Origin: Thiomicrorhabdus lithotrophica | Lineage (GTDB): Bacteria > Pseudomonadota > Gammaproteobacteria > Thiomicrospirales > Thiomicrospiraceae | Assembly (NCBI RefSeq): GCF_029201445.1 | Contig: NZ_CP102381.1 | Coordinates: 2,108,001 to 2,172,000, forward strand | Reading direction: 5' to 3' | Length of the DNA: 64,000 bases | Shown: piece by piece, positions 25,952-34,186 of the stretch | How positions within the stretch are numbered: position 1 is the first letter of the stretch | Layout of the letters: each line of letters opens with the position of its first letter | Translations under genes and position numbers: made by a program | The notes under the pieces: model-generated | Seen by the model: the letters and a program-made list of their open reading frames with translations, nothing else | Told to the model about the DNA's origin: nothing | The model's database searches: none

Positions 25952-27826
25952 TTACTGGTTTGTCGTTGCAACACTATCTTCTGCAACTTCAACTCGATTA
26001 CGGCCATTCTTTTTGGCTTGATAAAGTGCGTCATCCACACGCTTTAAAATGGTTTTATCATTGTCCCAGCGAGTCATGCTCACCACACCAAAGCTAACAG
26101 TTAGACTGGTTGGTAATGTTTCTGAAGGTAAGGTTTCAATCGCTTTACGTAAGCGTTCTGCCGTTTGGGTAGCCTGCTCTAAACTTGTTTCTGGCATCAC
26201 CACTGTAAATTCTTCACCACCTATACGACAGAAAACATCGGTTTCTCGTAAGAGTTCACTAATGATTTCACATAATGTTACTAATACTTGATCACCCACC
26301 TCATGACCATAGGTATCATTGACGTTTTTAAAATGGTCAATATCAAACATCAACAGTGCCAGTTCTGAATGATATCTATGCGCTCGTTGAATTTCCTGAA
26401 CCAGAGTTCGGTTAAAGACTAAACGATTTGAAATACCAGTCAACGTATCGGTTTCAGACAACAATTCTAACTGCTGTTTATAGACCTCTTGGCTAGTAAT
26501 GTTATGCATTATTACGCTATATAAAGGCTTATCATAAATATCAATTTGCGCTACCTTTACCTCAAAAAACTGCTTTTTTCCGTCTTTTAAAATCACCGCT
26601 TTATGATGTTTATCAGGAAGCCTGACTACATAATCAAGCCAAAATTCGCCGTCCACCTCTCGCTGCAAATAACCTTTTTCAACCTCAAAGGTATCGCATA
26701 CACAACGGTACTTACTTAAAAACTCTTTGAGTGTCGAAAATTCTGAATAAAATTCAAAAAACTGCTGGTTGGCTTCAATAATACGTGAATAATCCGAAAC
26801 AAAAATAATCTCTGATGCCGAGTTAAGTACATGACGATAATAACTTAACCCTTTATCCGAACGCTGCTTAAAAATATATAAGAAAATTAATAACAGAGTC
26901 AAAACTAAAAGTACTATCGATGCATATAAATACTGCTTATTAAGGTGTTCAATTTCAGAGAAACCTAATTTTTCAATCGGTTCAAAAGTAAACCAATACC
27001 CTAGAATTAAGCCCGTGTCATCCTTAATTAAGTGCCGAGTTATGACATGATTCTCGTACACTTTCTCAGGTATGCCTCCCGCAATCCCTTGCGCGCCTAA
27101 ACGCTCTAAAAACGCTACATACTTAGGATTTGTACCACTATTAGCGACATGGTAATCATTAACAAACACACCCGTTTGAGCCTTAGTTAACTGATCTCTA
27201 TAGCGTTTTTCAACCAATATAACCGAATCAACGCCATGTATTCGCTTTAGCTTATTTGCCAAGGGGGTAAAATGTGAAACAATTTCCACAAGCCCTAATA
27301 ATGTCTGCTGTTCATCCCACAAAGGAACCATCGATTTAAACGTTAGGTTGAATTTACCTACACTAATCTCTTGAACAACCCGAGGTACATGTAAAATATC
27401 ACGCACATCTCGCCTTGCTTCAATCAACGAATCTCCTGTTTTAGGCGTCCAGCTACGATAACGGCTAACACCCTTTGTATCTAACACCTGAATCCAAAGC
27501 TGATTGTAATCGGTGTGCAAAGCAAGCTGTTCTAATAAATCCTTAAAATCAAGTTGAGACGGTTTTTCTACTTCACAAGTCTTGCATAAAAAATCACGGA
27601 CTTGCTGACTTTCTGATAAAGCCAAAGCGACTGCCATGGCTGATTCTCGACGATCCTCGACTAAACGGTTAATCTCATGTTCTAAGGTTTGCTGATGGGA
27701 AGACAGTGCATCATGATAAAGCTTAATTTTGGCGTTGCTATACAACCAGTATATGGATGATACCAGCGTTATAATAGCTAAGCACGTTACAAAAGTAAGC
27801 GTTTTTGTTGTCTTAAAAATCGTCAT
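25952..27826 (-). CDS. Membrane diguanylate cyclase with periplasmic sensor and PAS domain
   Basis: Makes c-di-GMP from two GTP. Of about 624 residues. Helix 1 lies near residues 8-28, a periplasmic sensor of roughly 250 residues (double-Cache-like) follows, helix 2 lies near 290-312 and then a PAS domain (SASEIIFVSDYSRIIEANQQF) and the GGDEF domain at the C-terminus. The catalytic motif is CRIGGEEFTVV, and RETD nine residues before it matches the RxxD product-inhibition site, so feedback control is likely. ATG 27826 is used; upstream TTG codons in frame could extend the N-terminus by up to 15 residues. Confidence 0.9.
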   Translation of the reverse strand: MTIFKTTKTLTFVTCLAIITLVSSIYWLYSNAKIKLYHDALSSHQQTLEHEINRLVEDRRESAMAVALALSESQQVRDFLCKTCEVEKPSQLDFKDLLEQLALHTDYNQLWIQVLDTKGVSRYRSWTPKTGDSLIEARRDVRDILHVPRVVQEISVGKFNLTFKSMVPLWDEQQTLLGLVEIVSHFTPLANKLKRIHGVDSVILVEKRYRDQLTKAQTGVFVNDYHVANSGTNPKYVAFLERLGAQGIAGGIPEKVYENHVITRHLIKDDTGLILGYWFTFEPIEKLGFSEIEHLNKQYLYASIVLLVLTLLLIFLYIFKQRSDKGLSYYRHVLNSASEIIFVSDYSRIIEANQQFFEFYSEFSTLKEFLSKYRCVCDTFEVEKGYLQREVDGEFWLDYVVRLPDKHHKAVILKDGKKQFFEVKVAQIDIYDKPLYSVIMHNITSQEVYKQQLELLSETDTLTGISNRLVFNRTLVQEIQRAHRYHSELALLMFDIDHFKNVNDTYGHEVGDQVLVTLCEIISELLRETDVFCRIGGEEFTVVMPETSLEQATQTAERLRKAIETLPSETLPTSLTVSFGVVSMTRWDNDKTILKRVDDALYQAKKNGRNRVEVAEDSVATTNQ

Positions 27827-28004
27827 ATTCAACCAGTTTAACCACCTTAGTATTTTGTTAATCTGCCACAATTTATGCCGAGAAATCTGCCTACATACAA
27901 ACGGCTAGCTTGCTATACTAGTCTTAGATTTTCCACCTTTTTCAGCTTTGTTGCAAACACTAAGTTAAATTTGGTATTCAACTTGTTTTGTAAACCATCA
28001 AACT

Positions 28005-28018
28005 TACCAGGCCTGGTA
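28005..28018. repeat. Palindrome TACCAGGCCTGGTA, copy 10
   Basis: Intergenic, beyond the 3' end of umuD and upstream of the diguanylate cyclase gene. Confidence 0.9.
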
Positions 28019-28041
28019 GGTTCAATATAACTCAACCTGTT

Positions 28042-28695
28042 TCAAAATTGAGAAATGGTGGCCGTTACCACACCCCAAATTACAATATCAGACGACTCTT
28101 TTACCAAAATAGGTGGATAGTTTTCATTTTCAGGCACTAACCAAGTTCCAGTAGATTTCATTGAAAGACGTTTAACGGTGAGCTCACCATCTAAAGCCGC
28201 AATAACAATTTTTCCATCCTGCGGTTCAATGCTTTTGTCTACCACTAAAATATCGCCATCTAAGATACCTACATCTTTCATTGAGTCACCCTGAACAGAG
28301 AGTAAAAACGTTGCTTCTTTATTGCGAATCAACTTCTCATTCAAATCTAAACGCGCCTCAATGTAATCTTCTGCAGGACTGGGAAAACCTGCCACCACCT
28401 TATGTGCATACAGAGGCAAAGCCACTTTATCGCTGGTTTCTTCAGGTACATGCCAAACAAACGGCGAATCATTTTGCGCTTGATTAGAAGGGATGTAAGA
28501 CTGAGACTGCTTTAAAGTTTTTGTATTTTGCAGATTCAACCAGGCCTGTATGGCCGAAACCTTAGACTGCGGAATACGCATAACTTTGGTAGGCTCACCA
28601 AATTTTCCTGAGCCTTTTTTGCGCCCAGAACCTTCTCTCACTCCACCGTGGGATATCTGAACAATCGATTCCTTTTTAGTGCTGTTTTTTGACAT
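28042..28695 (-). CDS. umuD: UmuD-like S24 peptidase with a DNA-binding-like N-terminus
   Basis: A 217-residue self-cleaving protein of the LexA/UmuD family. The C-terminal peptidase fold has the cleavage dipeptide Ala102-Gly103 (KVVAGFPSP), the nucleophile Ser138 (QGDSMKD) and general base Lys175 (LTVKRL). E. coli UmuD is about 139 residues; here some 80 extra N-terminal residues include GGVREGSGRKKGSGKFGEP, an AT-hook-like basic patch, and a strand-helix pattern (TKVMRIPQSKVSAIQAWL) compatible with ribbon-helix-helix. It is divergent from umuC with 93 bases between. It may act both in translesion synthesis and as a cleavable repressor, as UmuDAb does in Acinetobacter; this is inference. Confidence 0.88.
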   Translation of the reverse strand: MSKNSTKKESIVQISHGGVREGSGRKKGSGKFGEPTKVMRIPQSKVSAIQAWLNLQNTKTLKQSQSYIPSNQAQNDSPFVWHVPEETSDKVALPLYAHKVVAGFPSPAEDYIEARLDLNEKLIRNKEATFLLSVQGDSMKDVGILDGDILVVDKSIEPQDGKIVIAALDGELTVKRLSMKSTGTWLVPENENYPPILVKESSDIVIWGVVTATISQF

Positions 28696-28788
28696 TTGCT
28701 AACCTACCTAAATTTTCATTTTTTACGCAACTTGATTTATGTTACACTTTTCATAAAACCATTCTATCAAAAAGAAAGCCACTCTCCA

Positions 28789-30135
28789 ATGCCTATTTAT
28801 GCCCTAGTGGACGGCAACTCGTTTTATGCCTCCTGCCAAATTGCTTTTCAACCGAACCTACTTAATCGTCCTGTGGTGGTACTATCGAACAATGATGGCT
28901 GTATTGTGGCCGCTAACAGCATTGCTAAAAATCTAGATTTAACTCATACCACGCCAAACTCTTTGGGCAACGGAGGCTACCGTTCCGCCACGCCCAGTAG
29001 CATGATGTTTCAACCTTTTTTTAAAGTTGCGCCTATGCTAAAAAAACATAATACCGCAGTCTTTAGTTCTAACTATGAACTCTATGCCGATATGAGCCAA
29101 CGCATGCATTCTATTAGCAGCCAATTTGCTATTAGACAGGAGGTTTATTCCATTGATGAGAGTTTTTTAGACTTTACTGGCCTGCCAAAAGAGAACTTAC
29201 AAAACCACGCTTTAGAATTAAAACAACGCGTGATGCAATGGATAGGTATACCTGTGGCGGTAGGTATTGGGCATTCAAAAACGCAGGCTAAACTTGCTAA
29301 TCACTTAGCTAAAAAACAACCCAATGGCGTTCTAGACTTAACGCAAATGCAAGACAGTACCTTGCAAGCACTTTATAAAACGGTGAAGGTAAAAAATATT
29401 TGGGGAATAGGTAAACAGCTATCACAACAACTCATCAACCAAGGAATTGAAAGCGCTTATGACTTAGCCACTGCTGATCCAAAAAGTTTAAGGAAACGTT
29501 TTTCGGTTAACATCGAACGTACTGCCTTAGAGTTAAATGGCCAGGTCTGCTTCAGTTTTCATGAAAGCCCTGCCAATAAACAGAACATTGTTTCATCACG
29601 CTCTTTTGGCCAAAATGTAACGGATTTTTCTATTATGCGAGAAGCTGTCAGCAGTTACACTGCCACAGCAGCAGAAAAACTTAGAAAACAACAAGGCACA
29701 TGCCAGGCATTGACTGTATTTATTACCACGCCCCCATATCAACAACGTTTACCACAGTATCGAAATCAATACACCCTGCCGCTTATCTACCCAACAGACA
29801 GTACCATATTACTGAGTAAAATCGCTTTACGTGCTTTACAACATATTTGGATAGAGGGCTATCAGTATCAAAAAGCCAGCGTGATGCTCTCTAAAATACA
29901 ACCTAAAACGAACTTACAAACCGATTTATTTGCGCCTGAACCCAAGTTTTCAGGCAACCCAAAGTCAGATCGACTTATGAATACACTCGATAAGATAAAT
30001 CAACAGATGGGAAAAAACACCCTGCAACTTGCCAGTAGTGGTTTGCAAAAAAATCGTTGGAAAATGAACCGTAACTTAATGTCAAAACGTTACACCACGC
30101 ATTGGCAGGAACTATTGACCGTGAAAGCGTGCTGA
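28789..30135 (+). CDS. umuC: Translesion DNA polymerase V catalytic subunit UmuC
   Basis: A Y-family polymerase of 448 residues for SOS mutagenic repair. It opens MPIYALVDGNSFYASCQ, where Asp and the Tyr steric gate sit, and carries the catalytic SIDESFLDF (about residues 121-129), the thumb region GVGIGHSKTQAKLAN-like block (PVAVGIGHSKTQAKLAN) and a little-finger domain with a PPYQQRLPQY stretch; the C-terminal DUF4113-like tail ends SSGLQKNRWKMNRNLMSKRYTTHW. ATG 28789 is chosen from the family N-terminus; an upstream frame opening adds 31 unrelated residues. No E. coli-type LexA box was seen in the 93-bp gap. Confidence 0.95.
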   Translation: MPIYALVDGNSFYASCQIAFQPNLLNRPVVVLSNNDGCIVAANSIAKNLDLTHTTPNSLGNGGYRSATPSSMMFQPFFKVAPMLKKHNTAVFSSNYELYADMSQRMHSISSQFAIRQEVYSIDESFLDFTGLPKENLQNHALELKQRVMQWIGIPVAVGIGHSKTQAKLANHLAKKQPNGVLDLTQMQDSTLQALYKTVKVKNIWGIGKQLSQQLINQGIESAYDLATADPKSLRKRFSVNIERTALELNGQVCFSFHESPANKQNIVSSRSFGQNVTDFSIMREAVSSYTATAAEKLRKQQGTCQALTVFITTPPYQQRLPQYRNQYTLPLIYPTDSTILLSKIALRALQHIWIEGYQYQKASVMLSKIQPKTNLQTDLFAPEPKFSGNPKSDRLMNTLDKINQQMGKNTLQLASSGLQKNRWKMNRNLMSKRYTTHWQELLTVKAC

Positions 30136-30185
30136 GAAAAATTTGAATAAAACCAATCAAAGACGTGTGACTAAATAGCCGTCAT

Positions 30186-33101
30186 TTAATCTACATGGGA
30201 CTTTTCTAATAACGATACAAATTCTTTATATTCGATAGGCTGGCTCATTAAGTAACCTTGTAATAGATTACACCCATGAGCAACCAACCAGTCAAACTGA
30301 CCTTCAGTTTCTACCCCTTCTGCAACCAGTTGCAAGCCTAGTTTTTGCGCCATACTAATGGTTGCACTACAGATGGTAGTATCACTTTCCTCATTTGGTA
30401 TTCCATCCACAAAAGTCTTATCAATTTTCAGTTCTGAGATAGGCAAGTCTTTAAGATAAGACAACGATGAGAAACCAGTTCCAAAATCATCTAAAGCAAA
30501 AGTAAACCCAATCTCAGACATTTCAGAAAATAACGCTTTAGGGTTTAACGCATTATCTAAGAAGACGCTTTCTGTAAATTCAAAACGGACCTTATCGGGA
30601 GAAACACCCTCATGCTGAAAAGCATTCAATAGTCGAGAGGTTAAGGTAGGATTGGTAAGTTGTTTAATACTAAGATTTATCGACACATGATCCAGAGTAC
30701 TTTTTTCAAATAGAGACGCCATATTTGAAATATCATGCAGTACTCTATTCACCACAAACATTCCTAGCTCATCAATTAGCCCCACCTCCTCCGCAACTGG
30801 AATAAATTTAGCGGGTGAAATAAAGCCGAGTTCTGCTGAGCTCCAGCGTACTAAAGCTTCAGCTCCAACCACCTGTTTTTTGGCATTATACTGGGGCTGA
30901 TACACCACAAAAAATGGAGACGAAGATGGGGTAGAAGCGCTTAAATCGTTACGTAAAGCGACTTCCATTTTGAAACGTTCTGCCATACTCTCACCAATCG
31001 ATTCTGAATAGAATCTAAAGGTGTTTTTGCCCATTTCCTTAGCCTGGTACATTGCAGTATCTGCCTGCATCAACAAGGTACTAACCGTATCATCAACACA
31101 ATCACTCACCGTAATACCAATACTGCTAGAAATATAAACGTTCTGTTCGCCGATATTGAGGCCACTCGTAATTGAGTTTAGCAGGACTTCAGCCATCTGC
31201 TCACTTTGAAAAGCCGCGGTATCTTTGTTTTCCGAGAGCCCCGAAAAAAGTAGGACAAATTCATCACCACCAAAACGAGAAATGGTGACACTACCCGGCA
31301 TAATTTTTGTAATCACCCGGCTAAATTCAATTAATAATTTATCACCAAAAGCATGACCAAACGTATCATTAATCTGTTTAAAATTATCAAGATCAACAAA
31401 CATTACCGCTAAGTTTTCACGACTCGTTTGATGTTTATATATTGCTTGTTCTAGACGGTCGGTAAACAGCCTGCGGTTTGGCAGTTCTGTAACAGCATCA
31501 TAAAATGCCAAAAACTCCAGTTCTTGTTCAATTTTTTTGCGTTGCGATATATCTGAGAAATTACCGATGTAATTAATCACACTATTGTCTTTACCTAAGA
31601 CTCGGGTAATTCTTAACCACTCTGGAAAGACATCACCATTTTTCCTTCTATTCCAAATTTCACCTTGCCAATAGCCTTTTTCATCAACACTTTTCCATAG
31701 CTTTTTATAGAAAATTTCGCCATGTCTTCCTGATTTAAGGATATTCATACTTTTACCTTCAACCTCATCCAATGAGTAGCCGGTAATATCCTCAAATGCT
31801 TTATTAACCTTTAAAATCAGGCCTTCTCCATCGGTCACAACCATAGCTTCTTGTGTTTCAAAAGCCACCGCGGATATTTGCAAAGCCTCTTGATCTTGGA
31901 GCTGTTGTGTAACATCCAATCCAGTCCCGATAACATAAATAACTTCACCTTCATCATCAAGCACAGCTGAGTTATGCCAATCAATGGTAACTTGACTTCC
32001 CTGCTTTGTTATCCAGTCGTTCTGGTGCTTATTGGGAAACATTCCTGAAACTAGACGACTAAAAACACTCTTAACTTCTTCAACTTGTTCTCTAGGAACC
32101 ATCACGTCCCATACTTGCTTGCCTTTTACCTCACTAATACAATAGCCTGTAGTAAATTGAGCCGCTAAGTTAAACTGCTGAATAACACCATCCCTATCCA
32201 ACACAACAACAATGGCATCCATCGTTTCTAATAATCGTTCATTCATGGTGGTTTGGCGTTGAAGTTCTGCGGTACGTTTATCTACTTCCTGAGTCACTTT
32301 ACGAAGCATCATTCTATTTTGTTCATGCTCCTGAATTTCGACATGCTGTTCATAAGCCAAAAGTATGAAAGAAAAAAGTAACACGACAACAACTGAGATA
32401 ATCACTAAAAATGAAAGGCTGCCATATTGAAGACCTTCTTCCAACACCGTGCAATAAGAGTTATAGTCAAAATTAGCTGCTGCCATCCCTGTGTAGTGCA
32501 TGCCAGTAACCGCAATACCAATGACAACAGAAGATATTAAATTTTCCCGAGAAAACAGTACATGCTGTATTTGATTTGCTGACCGAATAAATAAATTCAA
32601 ACCAATATAAGAAGCAACATAAGCGATGATTAAGGAAAGAACAAATAGAAAAGGGTCATAGCTTATTTTAGGGAACATCTGCATCGCATCCATCCCCAGG
32701 TAATGCATAGAGGCTACACCAGAACCTAATACAAATGTTCCATACAGTTGACGCTGTTTGTAAGTTTCAAAATCGGCAGACAAAACTACCCAAAATGCAG
32801 CGTAGCTCGCTGCAATGGCAAATAAAGCAGAAACGACGGTTCTTATGGGTTCAAAAGCAACGGCAATATCTAAATGCAGAGCCAGCATACCGACAAAGTG
32901 CATAGCCCAGATACCAAGCCCCATATTAATCGCTGCACCAAGCAACCACCACTGAGAAGTATTCTTCTTGTGCCATACAATAAAACTAGCAAATGCAATC
33001 GCTAAAAAGCTTGTTAAAAAGGATATCAATAACGAGCCTATAACAAGGTAAGCATCATATTCTTTATCCATCAAAAGCGGCATAATCAAAAAATCATCCA
33101 T
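30186..33101 (-). CDS. MHYT-PAS-PAS-GGDEF-EAL membrane c-di-GMP protein
   Basis: A 971-residue protein. The N-terminal 250 residues form about seven membrane helices with three MHYT-type motifs (AMHFVGM, SMHYLGMDAM, GMHYTGMAA), proposed to bind copper and sense a gas such as oxygen, CO or NO. A coiled coil and two PAS domains (about 290-400 and 410-530) follow. GGDEF is intact ([13 protein letters not shown]) without an RxxD site, and EAL is intact (AEALVRW, DDFGTGFSS). The start ATG 33101 has TTAGGG upstream. It is convergent with umuC. Confidence 0.94.
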   Translation of the reverse strand: MDDFLIMPLLMDKEYDAYLVIGSLLISFLTSFLAIAFASFIVWHKKNTSQWWLLGAAINMGLGIWAMHFVGMLALHLDIAVAFEPIRTVVSALFAIAASYAAFWVVLSADFETYKQRQLYGTFVLGSGVASMHYLGMDAMQMFPKISYDPFLFVLSLIIAYVASYIGLNLFIRSANQIQHVLFSRENLISSVVIGIAVTGMHYTGMAAANFDYNSYCTVLEEGLQYGSLSFLVIISVVVVLLFSFILLAYEQHVEIQEHEQNRMMLRKVTQEVDKRTAELQRQTTMNERLLETMDAIVVVLDRDGVIQQFNLAAQFTTGYCISEVKGKQVWDVMVPREQVEEVKSVFSRLVSGMFPNKHQNDWITKQGSQVTIDWHNSAVLDDEGEVIYVIGTGLDVTQQLQDQEALQISAVAFETQEAMVVTDGEGLILKVNKAFEDITGYSLDEVEGKSMNILKSGRHGEIFYKKLWKSVDEKGYWQGEIWNRRKNGDVFPEWLRITRVLGKDNSVINYIGNFSDISQRKKIEQELEFLAFYDAVTELPNRRLFTDRLEQAIYKHQTSRENLAVMFVDLDNFKQINDTFGHAFGDKLLIEFSRVITKIMPGSVTISRFGGDEFVLLFSGLSENKDTAAFQSEQMAEVLLNSITSGLNIGEQNVYISSSIGITVSDCVDDTVSTLLMQADTAMYQAKEMGKNTFRFYSESIGESMAERFKMEVALRNDLSASTPSSSPFFVVYQPQYNAKKQVVGAEALVRWSSAELGFISPAKFIPVAEEVGLIDELGMFVVNRVLHDISNMASLFEKSTLDHVSINLSIKQLTNPTLTSRLLNAFQHEGVSPDKVRFEFTESVFLDNALNPKALFSEMSEIGFTFALDDFGTGFSSLSYLKDLPISELKIDKTFVDGIPNEESDTTICSATISMAQKLGLQLVAEGVETEGQFDWLVAHGCNLLQGYLMSQPIEYKEFVSLLEKSHVD

Positions 33102-33253
33102 TAAACCCTAATTTTTTTATGGGAAATATTTTATCACTTCCTTAACTATCAAACACTTTTGTGGAATAGAAATAAAGGCATATTTTTTTATCTTCTGATA
33201 AAACCTATCAATTTGCTATTCTCTATACTCAAAAAATGAGTTTTATTACCCAT

Positions 33254-33278
33254 AAAAAAAAGGGGCTAATGCCCCTTT
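33254..33278 (-). terminator. Terminator of the DUF2202 gene
   Basis: Perfect 8-bp stem AAAGGGGC/GCCCCTTT with a TAAT loop; on the minus strand it is followed by a T run (complement of 33254-33260). Confidence 0.85.
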
Positions 33279-33310
33279 AAATTCTCTATATTAAAGTTTT
33301 AACAACAAGG

Positions 33311-33973
33311 TTATTTCAAATTACCAGTTTCCATTGGAGAGTTAATAATTGCATCAAACTCCTCTTGAGAAATAAACTGTGGTTCATAAGTTAATCCCTT
33401 TGAAGAGAAAACATCCCAAAAAGCTCGTAAATGGTTACGTGACCCTTTTAGTAACTCTTCATAAGTACTAACGATATCATCATTGCCTTCAACTTCATTT
33501 TCCATTTCTTTGATATCTTTAATATCTAACTCTTCAATAATAATTCCAACGCGAAGTGCACTTTCCAAACTTTCTGAACCCAGCGTCACTAACTCTTCAT
33601 AGGTTTCAACAAAGTGATAGTCTGAGTAGACCCCAACGCTGTCATCAATATTGGGATCTGCTAATGCATATTTGTCAATTAAGACTTTCATTGCATCCAT
33701 ATGACTCTGTTCAGACTTAGCAATATTGTTAAAGATATTCATCCCCCACAAACCATACAAAGTGGTATACACATCTCGAGCTAGCTTCTCTTCTTCACGC
33801 ATAAATATAATGCCGTGTTCTTCCTCTACAGAGATTGATTCAATCGCTGTTGATTCAACGATTTCTGTATCGCTAGACACCACGCCATTATTTTGTGACC
33901 ACTTACCTGCCGAAGCATTTAAAGCTAAAGCGGTAAAACCGATTGCAAAAAGTGTTTGAATAGCAAATTTCAT
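33311..33973 (-). CDS. Exported DUF2202 ferritin-like protein
   Basis: A 220-residue secreted protein with a cleavable signal peptide (MKFAIQTLFAIGFTALALNASAGK). The mature part is helical with the DUF2202 pattern: MREEEKLARDVYTTLYGLWGMNIFNNIAKSEQSHMDAM, then YSDYHFVETYEELVTLGSESLESAL and GSRNHLRAFWDVFSSKGLTYEPQFIS. The ExxH and E/H placement suggests a ferritin-like metal site. Function is unknown. GGAGAATTT precedes ATG 33973 and a strong terminator follows, so it is probably monocistronic. Confidence 0.87.
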   Translation of the reverse strand: MKFAIQTLFAIGFTALALNASAGKWSQNNGVVSSDTEIVESTAIESISVEEEHGIIFMREEEKLARDVYTTLYGLWGMNIFNNIAKSEQSHMDAMKVLIDKYALADPNIDDSVGVYSDYHFVETYEELVTLGSESLESALRVGIIIEELDIKDIKEMENEVEGNDDIVSTYEELLKGSRNHLRAFWDVFSSKGLTYEPQFISQEEFDAIINSPMETGNLK

Positions 33974-34121
33974 AAATTCTCCTTGGTTTATATAAACCTG
34001 TTTTGTTCGGGAGTAATATTAAATGTAAATATATTACATGTAAAAACAAAGTTTTCTATACCCTGATATTAACATTTACTTATGTGCAAATAAAAACAAT
34101 AAATAACAATAAGTTAGATGC

Positions 34122-34156
34122 AAAAAAGCGCTACCTAGCAAGCTAGATAACGCTTA
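34122..34156 (-). terminator. Terminator of the choice-of-anchor protein gene
   Basis: Long near-perfect stem (AAGCG..CTAGC with GCTAG..CGCTT) and a T run on the minus strand just past the stop at 34187. Confidence 0.8.
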
Positions 34157-34186
34157 ATTTTTTAACTAATTTTAATTAATTAAGGT

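Noticed and set aside
28696-28788. LexA box between umuD and umuC
   Set aside because: No CTGT-N8-ACAG-like palindrome found; only a weak GCAAC/GTTAC repeat.
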